Positions 1 to 11,189 of a stretch of 64,000 bases of DNA are shown in pieces (position 1 is the first letter of the stretch; each line of letters starts with the position of its first letter). Origin of the DNA: Eleusine coracana subsp. coracana (taxonomy: Eukaryota > Streptophyta > Magnoliopsida > Poales > Poaceae); contig CM064425.1 in NCBI GenBank assembly GCA_032690845.1, positions 37,412,240-37,476,239 on the forward strand, read 5' to 3'. The notes beneath the pieces were generated by a model, which saw only the letters and a program-made list of their open reading frames with translations, ran no database searches and had not been told where the DNA came from. A program made the translations under genes and the position numbers.

Positions 1-18
1 TCGATGGCACGGGATCAC

Positions 19-58
19 ACTCCCCCTAGACCTATGATACTTCTCCCCCTTTGGCAAC
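19..58 (-). other. Repeated polypurine tracts before the 3' LTR of element A
   Basis: Two pyrimidine blocks, tccccct near 21 and tctccccct near 43, are purine tracts on the minus strand. The second is followed by a ttggca motif. Sireviruses typically carry several such tracts just upstream of the 3' LTR, where they prime plus-strand DNA synthesis. Their position implies that the 3' LTR starts just left of the window. Confidence 0.6.
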
Positions 59-222
59 AAGCACTAAAAAGCGGAAAAAGTGAACATCTACGCGCCCGTG
101 GTCGAAGGAAGTGGTGCAGCGATGTCCTCTGAAAGCTCTGCTCCTGGCTACTCGTGTTGGATATTGCTATGCTCCCTGAGCCTGTGCCGTATGAACATCC
201 AACTGCTCAAAGAACTCAAGGT

Positions 223-2477
223 CTACAGGCGACTTAGACCCTCCTGCCCTGCTGGTGGGACTGTGGATGTCTCCTCGGCAACAATCGTCTGTAGAAGAGC
301 AAGGTCATCAACATCCTCCTGAGTGAAACCTCGGTGGACAAGATCCTTTGCTACCTGAGGTGTGAACATGCTGACTGTAGCAGTTGAAGGTGGAGCTGTA
401 GCTAACTCTGGGGCTATCTGGGAGTCTGCACGAGTGGTGTGCACTATCTCTGAGAACAGACTCCTGACTGGAAGCTGCTGAGAGGTGGAAGGTCCTGCCA
501 TCTGCGAAGTAGAAGAGTGTGTCGATGAAGTGAATAACACAGACACTGAGAAGGTGGACACGGGGGAGAACTGAGCTGGTGAGTGAGTCTATCCTACTCC
601 CCTTGTCGAAAGGACCCCTGAGAGTGAAGGCAGTCCAGAAGACTGAGTTGTCATCATAGCGGTGTCGGGTCCTGGCTGAGTCGGCAGTTGCTAGAACCGT
701 GGACGTGTTGAAGGTCCTGGCTGCTGACTGGCCTGCCTCTGAGGCATCTCTGCCATCTGTGTCATGAGAGTAGTCATCAGTGCCATCTGCGGTCTCTGAA
801 GCTCTGCCTGTCCTCTGATGACCTCCATGATCTGACGTCTCTCCTCATCTGCGCTCTGGATGAAGTCACCCAGGCGTCCTACTAGTGCTACTACGATGAG
901 AGCATCCTCTGTCTGTGTGCCTGTAGGCTAGGGAGGTGCTCCTATACTGGCTGACTCAGGAACCACCGTATCTGGATGAGCTGCCTGCTTTTGTGTGACT
1001 GGTGGTGACTCCTACTCTACCTCTCCCGTCTGTTGACTCAAGGCTGACTGCGAACCCCTGGGGACTCAAGGTGAAGAGCTGGTGGTCACCTCAGTGAATG
1101 CGTCGTATTGCTCCTCTGTCACTAGTCCCATCCTCCTCAAAAGATAGCAAATGTATGGACCGTAGACTAAGTGACGTCCTCCAACTCTCTCAGAGATGAC
1201 CTCCTCCACCTTAGCAATCAAAAGGTCTGCAAGATCAAACTGCTGTCACCTGAGGATAGCTGCCACTGCCCGTTGGTGTAGAAGTGTAAAGTCCTCTCTA
1301 TATCCAAATATAGGAATGATAGTCCTAGTGACTATTGCTCTAACCACCTTAGCCTCTGCGGTGAGTCTCGTAGGGCCTCTCTCAAAGCCTGGAGTGTGTG
1401 GTGGTGGAAAGGCAATCGACACCAAGTTGTCTGAGGGTGGCATCCCTCCCTGTGGTCTACGGGGTGGAGCAAACGTCCCGTAGGCACTCCTATAAAGCTG
1501 GAAGTCTGAAGCAAGGAGTCCTAGGTTGGCTATCAAGTCCTCTCTGGTAAGTCCCTACCAGAGAGGAGTCCTCTGGATAGGAACCAGATCTCAGAACGAT
1601 TACTGGCTACCTACAGTGTAGCATAGGACTCAAGAACTATATCCTCTCTGTATCTGTAGGGATCTGTGACCAACTCTGCCAGAGTAGGTAGATAGGTGAA
1701 ATACTGCTCCATATCTGTGCCTATGGCTCTCCTCATAGCCTGGTAGGTGGTGTACTGCTGCACCACAAATAGTCTAGACTTGCCCTTCCTGGCAAGGTAG
1801 CGTCTTAGTCCCTCTTGAATCCTCCTCTACAGGCCTGTCCAGTACCTCTCTCCTGCAGCGGGGTCCCTGTGGACTGGAACCCACTGCTCGAAGGAGACAA
1901 GATGTAGTGATTTAAGGTCCTTTGCAGAAACCTTAAGAATGTCAGTCTCTCCAGCTGCCTGTACCAATCTCTGCAACCTCCTTGTGCACACTGTACAGGT
2001 ACACCTCGGATCTCCAGCCCGGTGAGCAGTCCTCTGCTGCTGTGGCTGTGTTGTCTGCTCAGTCTCCTCCTCCTCAACCTCCTCTGACTCGTAGGACTCT
2101 GAATCTGAGCTCTTTTCTGACTCTGACTCCTCCTGTTGCCTGGAGAATCCCTACTCTACAGGTCTCGACGACCTCTCCAGACGAGAAGTCAGAGTACCCT
2201 GCGACCATGGTGGCAACTTGATCCCTGTGTACAGCTCTGGGACTGTTGTCCTCTGCCTAGTGCTCCTCCTGTGACCATGGTTGTCTATGTGAGTACCTAT
2301 GATCAGCAGTGATCCAGGTGTCTTGTGTGACTGCTCCATGGCCTCTATGTGTTGTGCAACCCTCCTGGCCCTCTCTGACTCTGGGTCAAGCCTGGTCCTC
2401 TTCTTGCTCTTCGGCTTCTCTGGCATCTTGCCCTTGCCCTTATCCTGTCTAGAACCTGCCATCTCTGCTGCTGACAA
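223..2477 (-). pseudogene. Element A ORF2: degraded Athila-ORF1-like protein
   Basis: A coding-like stretch on the minus strand starts at ATG 2477, close to a possible splice acceptor, and is broken by several stops and frame changes. The N terminus is strongly basic (KGKGKMPEKPKSKKRTR), followed by a Glu/Ser-rich acidic segment. A middle domain contains RRYLARKGKSRLFV and the pattern YGPYICYLLRRMGLVTEEQY. A Gln/Met-rich C-terminal helix (EERRQIMEVIRGQAELQ) looks able to form a coiled coil. It resembles the ORF1/env-like proteins of grass non-autonomous retroelements. Molecular function is unknown. The position after gag, where pol should be, is unusual for a Copia element. Confidence 0.55.
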
Positions 2478-4269
2478 GTGTCACAGCACGCACGTAGGTA
2501 TAGGAAGGATAAGCATAGATCTTATATAAATCTACCAACAAAGCACTGCTAGGTAAGAATGCACAATTGAAATTCTAGCACTAAATGAAGGGCATGATCA
2601 CTGAACAAATAAAGCAATGTAACAACAGTGATCATCGACTATACGTGGCTGGTTCGAGTCATCTAGTGTGCAGTCAAATAATAGGCAATAAATCTAACTG
2701 CAGACTAAACAAGAGACAAACCCTATACATGCAATTAACAAATAGGCATGGAATTAATTCCAATCTAGGTTGAGTTAATTAGCTAATTAATGCAACTAAT
2801 CATGGGCAGTCAATCTAATTGCATCAATTCAAACTATCTACTCGGAATTTGGGCATAATCGATGAAATAGGAGATTAGCTCAATACCCTAGGAATACTCG
2901 AGACCGAAGACGTCGAAAGCACGAACTGATCGCCAAAAACATGAACTTTCGGGTCGCCGGCAATGAAGAGGTGGAAGGGAAGGAGCAAACCTGCTCTAAT
3001 CGAAGCTTGAGCTTGGCTCTGTGGGTGGTGACCACGCGCGGGAAGAGGGAGCAGCAGAGGCGCCGGTGCAGGGGACCAACGGTGAGGCACGCGGCGGCGA
3101 GCAGCTCGACAGCAAGTGAATGCGATGGCGGCGGCTAGGTGCGTGGCGGCGGCGGCTGCTAGGGTTCACGGGCACGCACGGCTGAGCGCGATGGCAGGTG
3201 CGCGGCGTGGCGAGGTGGAGGCTCCGGCGTGCGGCGGCGCGCGGCGGCTCGTTAGCTCGATGGCGGGGGCGTGGTGGTGGCGATGTTGGTAGAAGTGGCA
3301 GAGTCCTATGCGCGTTCTTGGCGTCAGGGGAAGAACGAAGATGAGACCTAGGAGTCTCTTTTGGTTTTGACCTAGGTCAAAACTTCATGAACGACCGAGA
3401 TTCAACAGAGAACAAATCAACGGCTCAGATTTGGACATGCATCACGCGATCAACCGTAGTGACCGGACCGTCCGCTCACTAGATCGGACTGGCCGGTCAC
3501 TTCGGGGTTCCGAAAAATCAGGATTCTAGAGAACCAGAACTCGTGCAGACTGGATCGTACGGTCTTTAGACGAGTTTTGTCTGGTCTCCTTTTTTCTTCT
3601 CCCCGAAGCAGTGTGTATTGCTGCACAGATTGGACTGTATGGTCACTACTAGAAAATTGCCAATTCAAGGAAATTTTCCATTTTCCAAGTGCCCTCGCTA
3701 AACACACAAATAAACAATGCACTTGGAATATGAAGGGAACTCTCAAACACTCCTTTTCAAATAGTGGCTCTTTATGGCCTTATAATTTTTGCAAACGCCA
3801 AATGAAGAATCAAGCAAATAAGAACCAAAGCGAATAAGAGCCAAATGGGTATGTATGAGCTTTAGTCCATGAACCGCGTGAGTAGATTTAACCTCGGAGT
3901 TCATAAGAGCTTTGATAAGCCTCCTTTGTGTTTCCTATATGATGCATGCAACAAGCACTTTACATATGCAATGAAAGTAAACATGCCATGTGAATGCAAG
4001 TGATATTAAACAAGAAACAAAGGAAACCTAACAATGTCAAGTTTCAACCCCTCCCAAGCTTACTCACTATATGCCGTACCCTTGCCTTGAGAGAAGCCAA
4101 ACCACCATCTCAAGCACTCAGCATCCTAGTCACAAAAGAGTCCAAATTACCATGCAATGGAAGAGTAGGAAAAACACACTACAACTACCAAGAACTAACA
4201 CGGTTACCTCCCTTATGAGTAGATATGACATTTAGGTCCATGTCACTTATGGTGGACTTCACTTGATCT
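2478..4269 (-). promoter_or_regulatory. Element A spacer between gag and ORF2: putative internal promoter, GC-rich leader and AT-rich intron
   Basis: No long reading frame is seen. Read on the minus strand, three parts follow one another. About 3650-3450 holds several copies of a CCGGAC-n-GTCCGG-like palindrome that is also abundant in the LTR of A. About 3340-2960 is very GC-rich (CGCCGCC runs), like a cereal 5' UTR. About 2999-2490 is AT-rich, begins with GCAGgtttg and ends with a TTGTCAG acceptor-like sequence just before the ORF2 ATG. This suggests an internally initiated, spliced ORF2 transcript. That is inference: no transcript evidence is available from sequence alone. Confidence 0.4.
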
Positions 4270-6246
4270 TCAAGCTCCCAGTCCACCACCACCACCATCT
4301 TCTAGGCCTTGTTCTTGGGCACCCCACTTGTACGTGGTCGACCTCTCAAGATCAACAATGCACTTAGGCACCCATGTGCTTTTGACCTTTCTCTTCTTGT
4401 TTGGTGGTCCCAAAGCCTTAGCATTCACCTTGCCATCCTTGTTCCTAAAAAGCTTGAAATGTGTGTTCTCATGGAACAAGTTAGCATTAGGCAAAACATT
4501 GGAACTTCTCACCATAGGACAATCCTTGATGGTGTGGTCATCATTGCAACACCTCTCGCAATAGTAGTCATCGGCGAGTAGGAGCTTGACCCATGCGGGG
4601 ATGGAGTCACTCGTCCCGATGATGTCAATGGCGGAGGGGTATGAGCCAAGTCCCTGGTGGAAGACATTATTCACAGGGTTTCTCCCAAGAATATCCTTGT
4701 GGATGGCTCTACCACATGTGAGCCTCTTGAAGTCATCCATCACCATCTTCCTCTCTTGCTTGAGCTTGTGATATTCGTCCAAAACAAATGGCTCAAGAGA
4801 AGAAACCTCGACCGAGGTGGTTAGTTCATCACACATAGTAGAAGCATCACTCTTGGTTGAACTAGAGGAGGGAGAGGCAAGCTTATCAACATTGATGGCC
4901 TCAAAAGTAAGTTCCAGGGCCTCGTACTTCTCATGTAGCTCTACATGATCACCCTTGAGTTTGTCATAACTCTTGTTTAGGGCCTCATGAGATGTGACAA
5001 GGTCCTTGAGCTCACTCTCAAGCTCACCAACATGGTCCTTAGCCAACTTACACTCTTTTCTTACCACATCCAACATTTTTGATTTCTTGACGGTGATGTC
5101 GCAGGCTTGCTCAAGCATACTTCAAAGTTGGCTGGTGGCCATGAGGCACGTGGGAGGTGGAGGAAGAGCTCGTGGTGATGTAGTCTTGATCATGGCTAGG
5201 CCGGCCACTTCTTCATCACTTGAGGAGGACTCATCGCTTAAGTTGTCTCTTGTCCACTCTCCAACAAGGGCCTTGTGTGAGAACTTCTTCTTGTGGTCTT
5301 GAGCTTTGCCCTTGCCTTTTCTCTTGTCCTTGTGGAAGTACTTCTTCATCTTTTGCTTGGCTTTGGTGTATTCTTCTACTTCTTCTTCATCACTTGAGTC
5401 TTGGGACTTGAAAGCTTCTTTCTTGGGCTTGGGACAATCCGGAACAAAGTGGTTCTTTGACCAACAGTTGTAGCACTTGCTCCTGGACTTGGAAGCAAAC
5501 TTGTTCTTGAAGGTTCTCATCTTCTTCATGAGAAGAGCCAAGTCCTCACTCAAGTCAATTTCATCATCATCTTCTTCTTCTTCAATCTCTGCCTTCTTCT
5601 TGCTCTTCTTGCTCTTGATAGGCTCTTGCTTCTCTGCTTCAAGAGCAAGGTTGGATGGTTGAGGATCAGCCAAACCCAGCTGATAGCTTTCGAATGCAGT
5701 GATCTTGCCAAGTAAATCCTTCATGGTCTTGGTCTTGAGGTCACCTTGCAAGGTGACGGTGACGATGAACTCATACTTGGGGTCTTTGAATAACCTCAAG
5801 AATCTTCTTATCACCTCGACAGGCTTAAGCTTGAAGTCATCCCCAAGAGCATTGATCTCCTCCACTAGTACATGAAAACAAGAATAAATAGTGTTAGCTC
5901 TCTCATGTGGCAATCTAGTGAAGTTATCATACTTGTTCTACAGCACATAGTATCTTTCCTCTTTGACATCACTGGTACCCTCATGGAGGCCCTGAATCTC
6001 AGTCCAGATACCATGTGCTGTAGAACTTGCATCCAACCTAGCAAAGACATCCTTAGATATGCATGCAAACAGAGCATTCTTGGCCTTAGCGTTGTTCTTA
6101 ATGAAATCAGGCTCAAGCATGTTCACATCCGCATCAGACTCGTGAATCACCATCCATATCTCTAGATCAAAGGACTCCAGGTAAGCTTGCATGCGAGCCT
6201 TCCAATACTTGTAGTCCTCCCCATCGAATATGGGAACACTTCCCAC
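4270..6246 (-). pseudogene. gag: Element A gag (Sirevirus type), two in-frame stops
   Basis: One minus-strand frame of about 659 codons runs from ATG 6246 to the stop at 4270. It is interrupted by TAG near 5935 and TGA near 5119. The N-terminal capsid-like region has the Copia pattern YKYWKARMQAYLES. A Lys/Glu-rich stretch leads to a CX2CX4HX4C zinc knuckle (CYNCWSKNHFVPDC). A long coiled coil follows, then a second knuckle (CERCCNDDHTIKDC). The extended C-terminal coiled coil is characteristic of Sirevirus Gag. The frame ends in a Gly run rather than continuing into a protease, so pol has been lost. The product would assemble the RNA-packaging particle in the cytoplasm; this copy is inactive. 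Confidence 0.85.
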
Positions 6247-6296
6247 CTATCCTGGAATCCTTACTCAAGGCGATGAAGTCTCAAAGATGAGCACTT

Positions 6297-6309
6297 GGCT
6301 CTGATACCA
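6297..6309 (-). other. Primer binding site of element A (initiator tRNA-Met type)
   Basis: On the minus strand the sequence TGGTATCAGAGCC lies two bases inside the LTR boundary at 6312. This is the standard plant Copia PBS complementary to the 3' end of initiator tRNA-Met. Confidence 0.9.
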
Positions 6310-6311
6310 CT

Positions 6312-7987
6312 TGTAAGGACTGAAGGCATACCGAGAGGAGGGGGGGGGGGGGGTGAATCGGTAAGCCACTCACGAATCCAAATACTTCAATTTACACTAC
6401 TAGAGCCTAGCAATCATTGCAACCTAACAGGTCTAGTAGGCCAAGACCCTACACATGCTAGTGTTCATGATGATAGCAAGCGCGGAAGCCAAATACACTA
6501 GCCTATGCAAGGCACAATTCAACCTTGTTACTAGAGCACACAAATGCGGAACAGTAAAGAGGGGGTCAAGGAATGCTCATGATTTTTTCCCGAGGTCTCG
6601 GAATGATGGCGCTTTCCTGTACTCCTCATTGGACCACTCCCGCCGGAGTCCTGGTCCCTCCCGCCACTAATGTGGAGTTCTCGCCCATGATCCCGCACTC
6701 ACTCCCGGAGTGAAGACGCAATGCGTGTCACCGCTGCCACCAAGGCACAAGCTCGCCTCCCTCAAGAACTTACCGGACTCCCCGAGCCGACACAGGCGCT
6801 CACTAGCGATGCCGCTTTCACCAGCAGGCTCAAACCATGTACAAACATGTGACAGCCTTCACAACCAATCATGATAGGCTCGATCACCAACACCTAACCA
6901 GTCTAGGTCTCACCATAGACCAAGAGTAACAACCTAGATCACACTCTCAAGGACACATAGACTTAGATGTGCAAGATCACTCCCTGTTACTCTCACTAGC
7001 ACTCTCAAGATATGCAATATCTCCTCCTACTGCTCTCCTCTTTATCTCTTGGCTCTCACCAAATGCTCCAAGCAATTCCACTGGCCAAGAGTAGTCTCCA
7101 AGACCCTAGCAACGAAGTTATATAGGTTTCTAGCCTCCAACTAGCCGTTGCTCCACGAAATCCACTTTCTGGACCCCAAGACCGGACTATCCGGTCACTG
7201 CTAGACCGGACCGTCCAGTCTCTCTAGAATGGCTCCTAGAGCCGTTGGTTGCTTTGTCTAGACTAAACTCCTGTATTGACCGGACCGTCCGGTTAGCTGA
7301 CCGCACCGTCCGGTCAGACTTTCTCTCTCCATTCCAGAGAGGTCTCAGTTTGCATCCTCTCTGTCTCGGCGCGTCTCCATACAGACAGGACTGTCCGGTC
7401 TGCTGACCGGACAGTCTGGACACTATTGATCCTTGCGCAGACAAATTCCTTACAAACTGCTATCTGTCCACTTAGTGACCCTACAGTCCGGTCTCCACTG
7501 ACCCCTCTGTCCGGTCACTTCGTTTAGAAGCTAAAACTCCTTGTCCTCGCTTGACTTTGTTTCTCAGCTTCTTCGAACAGCTCCTTGGCTTCTCCACTGT
7601 CACCTAGTGCATGTGATTTCACTAAGCATCCATGCACATTACCGACTAGACATGACCTAGACCCCCTAGATAGTCCGGTTTTTCCTATGGACTCAAAGCC
7701 CTAACAACTAGACAAGTGTTCCTGACATTTGCTCCATAGCTTGTCCTCAGCTTTGATCCATCTCTATCAACCCTTGGACTCTATCAAGCTCACAAGCCTC
7801 CATGCTTATGGTCATTGTCATCAATCGCCAAGGCAACCATCATCCATATGATTTGTAGTAGAGTTTAGAGATGATTCCTACATAGACAACAGTTGTGTAG
7901 ATATTAGCCCATAATTTCATAGTTGTCATCTATCACCAAAACATCCATATCTTGGGGATCCAATCATCAATGGTCATGAAGCTTACA
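6312..7987 (-). repeat. 5' LTR of element A (1676 bp)
   Basis: The LTR is bounded by TGTAAG and CTTACA, an inverted TG...CA pair, and its inner edge abuts the PBS. It contains a G14 run at 6340-6353, which is common at this spot in Sirevirus LTRs. Between 7180 and 7510 lies a cluster of palindromes around ACCGGACCGTCCGGT. No coding capacity is seen. The partner LTR is outside the window, so age cannot be estimated. Confidence 0.85.
7180..7510. promoter_or_regulatory. Palindrome cluster in the LTR of element A
   Basis: At least six full or partial copies of ACCGGAC-n-GTCCGGT occur here, for example at 7182-7196, 7204-7220, 7260-7273, 7299-7315 and 7385-7420. Such palindromes are known in Sirevirus LTRs and are thought to be regulatory. 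The same motif recurs in the spacer upstream of ORF2 at about 3455-3650. Confidence 0.7.
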
Positions 7988-8003
7988 GAAGATGAACTCA
8001 ACG

Positions 8004-8024
8004 CTACCCCTTCCTGGCGCGCCA
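8004..8024 (-). other. Primer binding site after the left LTR of element B
   Basis: The minus strand reads TGGCGCGCCAGGAAGGGGTA two bases from the LTR end at 8027. This is the LTR-PBS junction style of Tat-like Gypsy elements in grasses. Confidence 0.75.
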
Positions 8025-8026
8025 AC

Positions 8027-8519
8027 TGTTGAGAGATAATCTTGGTAGTATATCTAGGTATGCGTATGAGTATGAAAGTAGATGGACACAGGACATAAGG
8101 TTTATACAGGTTCGGGCCTCCCAGAGAATAACAACCCTACGTTCTGTTTGGTGTTCTTGTATCACTAGGGTTCGCACTAGGGTTAAGGTTTCACAATGTG
8201 AGTTCTGATGGTCTATGAAGACCCCCTGCCATCCTTATATAGCTGAAGGGCAGTAGTTTATATTGAAATCTATCATTCGGTTACATTTGATTCTATCTAT
8301 ACACTAAATCTATTAACCTAACTTACTGCCTACCCTAAACAAATATCTGAGTAGTTATCTTCTAGGCCTTAATCTCTAGTGCTTCATAATCAAATCCCCA
8401 CCTACTCAGCCATGTAGCCGAGTGGATAGGTATCCCGGGTATAGATGTCCCACAGTAATTGATATTTATGACCACCTCATGTACTCGGGAGCGGCTGGTT
8501 CTACGAAGTTGATCTCTCA
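8027..8519 (-). repeat. Left LTR of element B (about 493 bp)
   Basis: The left boundary is TGTTGAGAGAT next to the PBS. The right boundary is placed at GATCTCTCA by TG/CA logic and is less certain, because no clear polypurine tract flanks it. It shares the tatacaggttcgggcc block and general layout with the right LTR at 14347 onward. Confidence 0.65.
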
Positions 8520-8537
8520 TAGTTCTAGTTTTTGCTT

Positions 8538-9540
8538 TCACTTGGACGAGTAGGCATCGGGCCCTCTGATGATGAGGTTCACCTCCTTTCGGGCCTCCTG
8601 GAAGTCTGCTGCTCTGTACTTCTCGTTATCATCATCAGGCTTGTCGTGGCCGTTTCGCCTGGGTGGTGACTTAGACACTTTGAGTGCAGCAGTAGCGAGC
8701 CCCTTCAGTCTATAGCAATCCTTCGCCTTGTGGTTTCCCTTAGGGTGCCACAGGCATGTGCCATTCAACAAGTCGTCCATGGTCTACTGGTTCATCCAAG
8801 GATTCTTCCTGGATCGGTCTACCGCAGCTACCAAGTTGTTGGTCTTTCTTTTCTTGTCCTTCTTGGAGGACTCCGGTTTGTCCTGGCGCTTCTCCTTCTC
8901 GTTGCCACGGATGTCGTATAGAGACAACTCTCCTGAGGCGTACTTATCAGCGATCTCGAAGCACTCCCGAGCGGTCAGATCCAGGTTGTGGTTCCGCCGA
9001 TCGATCTCCCGAACCAGGTCATCACTCTGGAACCCTCCTTGGAAGGCAGTAATGATCTGCTGACCTGGGACATTTGGGATCTCAGTCTTCTTGGCACAGA
9101 AACGCTTGATGTAATCCCGTAGGGACTCGTCGGGCTTCTACTTGACTCGGGTGAGGTCGAAGTGGTTGCGCGGCCGGTTGTAAGTAGCTTGAAAGTTCTC
9201 AATGAACTTTTTGTTGAGCTCTCCCAAGGAGGTGATTGATTTTTCAGGGAGAGAGGTGAGCCAAATCCGAACGGCAGGCTCAAGGCAGACCCACAGATAA
9301 TTGGCCATAACGTAGGTATCACCTTCTGCTGACCGAATAGCGGTGCTATGGATCTGAAGCCACTCCTTGGGGTTGGCCTGACCATCGTACTTCTTGATGG
9401 CGATCAACTTGAAACTCCTTGGGAATTTGCAAATGTGAAGTTCGGGAGCAAAAGCCTTTACTCTGTCGAACCCCTCATCGGTCGAGGACGGAAATTTCCG
9501 TTGATGAATTGGGGACCGTGAGGTTGAGGGAGTACATCGC
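8538..9540 (-). pseudogene. gag: Element B gag (Tat type), two in-frame stops
   Basis: One minus-strand frame holds a Gypsy capsid domain (KKYDGQANPKEWL, then WLTSLPEKSITSLGELNKKF and NRPRNHFDLTRVK). It is followed by DYIKRF, ITAFQGGF and a degenerate zinc knuckle beginning CLWHPKGNHKAKDC. In-frame stops lie near 9135 and 8783. The frame is open upstream to about 9500 without an obvious single start codon. It ends at 8538, only about 18 bp from the left LTR, so the Gag C-terminal part and all of pol are missing. The product would form the particle core; this copy is broken. Confidence 0.8.
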
Positions 9541-10276
9541 TAGTGGCAGGACCCACATCATCGCCATGCAACGTTGTTAGTTGTCTTCATCGCGGTCATC
9601 ACGTCGATCCCGACCGTCACGCTGATCTCGGTCACAGCGCCATTGCCAATCGTCGCGGCTGTAAGCATGGTCACCACTCACTTCATTACGGGGGTCTGAT
9701 ACGCCTCGTCTGCCATCAAGCCGTTGAGGATCATTTTTGCCACGGTAATGTTGTTCTATGGGGTAGCATAAACCTTCATGCCCTCCACTTCGATCTCCAA
9801 GTCTCTGAGGTTCAGCTCTCTCGCTGCACCATGAGCTCCGTGAGATCCCCTCGGTCGATGGGAGCTTCACCAACTTGATTTGCCTCATCATCATTCACCG
9901 GTGGCGGGGTCATCTGGGGTTTCTCCTCTCGCGCCATGTATACGGCGTGCGAGTATGGGCAAGAAGATCCATCCGAGTCCTCATCAAAGGACAAGATCGA
10001 CTTCGAGTCGTAACCGATGGGTAGGTCTGTCTCGCCAAGTCCAAGTGGTGCTGGAAGTGGATCGGATCTATCGAACCTGAAGATCGCACCATGGAGTTGG
10101 CTGTGGTCGGGTCGGATTCCTGATTCACCAGGCTAAGGTTTCCGGCGTCGTCGACTGAAAAGTCGAGTGAGCCGGAGGAGATCTTGAAGTCCGGTGAGTA
10201 GTGGATGATTGGAATCTCTGCCGTCAAGGTCGACGGAGGATCCCGGCGTGCCTTGCTCCCTTCTTGGCACACCAAC
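9541..10276 (-). other. Leader of element B with PBS at 10257-10274
   Basis: The minus strand shows TGGTGTGCCAAGAAGGGA directly inside the right LTR, a diverged copy of the PBS at 8004-8024. The rest is leader with short open frames only. One of about 60 codons (9994-9812) includes MAREEKPQMTPPPVNDDE, a segment often seen upstream of Tat gag. Confidence 0.6.
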
Positions 10277-10320
10277 TATCGAGACTTAATCTCGGCAATA
10301 TATTTATAGGGCATCATCGG
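10277..10320 (-). repeat. Right LTR of element B, first part
   Basis: It begins TATCGAGACTTAATC, a mutated TG end, next to the PBS. It is cut at 10320 by element C and resumes after 14346. ATCGG at 10316-10320 is one copy of the target duplication of C. Confidence 0.7.
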
Positions 10321-11034
10321 TGTAACACCCTAATTTTCCTATTTTGGCCAAACATTAATTTTCCTAATTTTTAGTAATGAGTTAATATATTTGTCTTTAG
10401 CTACAAAGGTTATTTTCTTGATTTAATTAATTAAATTATTTTTATGAATTGTTGCATTCATGCTGGAGTAGATTTGCAGTAGGTGTTTTATTTGGGTGCA
10501 AATTTGTTTTAAAAATTCAATTAGAAATGTTTTGGAGTTAATTTAAAAAAACTAAAACAGAAAATGGAAAAGAAAAAGAGGAAGGAAAGTTACCTGGCTC
10601 CTTGGGCCAACACCCCAGCCGAGGCCCATTTTCTTTCCCTCCTCCCCCTCTTTAATTTGGGCCGGAAACCCACCCCCATCGCAGCCCACTTCTCTCCCTT
10701 CTCTCTCTCTTGGCCCAGCAGTGCCCGCCAGCCCACCCGCGCCGCTCGGCCCACTAGCATCCGCAGCACCCAGCCCAGCGTGCGCCGCAGCCCAGCACCC
10801 GCCCCGCGCTCGCTGACAGCTCGACCCCACTCATCATCCCCAACCTCCCGCCTCTGTCCCTCCCATCGACGCTGGATACCGCCGTGCGCCCGCATCCCGC
10901 CTCCCTGGCTCCCAAAACCGGTGCCCGAACACGCCGTGCGTCCCTCCGCTTCCCCTTCCCCACTTCTGGGCCTTAACCATGCACACACGGGCAGTGGAGC
11001 TTGTCCCGATCGCCTCCCACCCCCTCTGTCCTCC

Positions 11035-11040
11035 TATAAA
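11035..11040 (+). promoter_or_regulatory. TATA box in element C
   Basis: TATAAA stands in a GC-rich setting typical of a plant LTR promoter and is followed by a C-rich leader. The foldback at 11190 begins about 150 bp downstream, so transcription from here would run straight into it. Confidence 0.5.
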
Positions 11041-11189
11041 TTAGCCCCGGCCGACGCCCTCTCTCACCGCTACCTCCCCTTGCTCTTCCCCCAGTCCCCC
11101 GACCACTGCAGAGCCATCACCGTCGAGCCTCAACCGACGTCGCCGCCTCGCTCCACCGACGACCCCCTCCCGGTCTTCCCCGCACCCGG

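Larger units (their letters stand above)
1..7987 (-). mobile_element. Element A: Sirevirus-like non-autonomous Copia LTR retrotransposon, left part outside window
   Basis: Read on the minus strand, the order is 5' LTR (6312-7987), PBS, gag, a promoter-like spacer, ORF2 and a purine-rich tract cluster at the window edge. The 3' LTR lies outside the window. The initiator-Met-type PBS, a gag with two zinc knuckles and repeated polypurine tracts are Sirevirus hallmarks. No protease, integrase, RT or RNase H is present between gag and ORF2, so the element must have moved with help from a relative. It is inserted in the leader of element B: the five bases right of the LTR are gaaga (7988-7992), and the matching copy would lie left of the window. 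Confidence 0.8.

Noticed and set aside
2900..3340. GC-rich block resembling a host gene first exon
   Set aside because: It lies between gag and ORF2 of element A on the same strand and is better explained as the leader of ORF2. No host protein pattern is visible.
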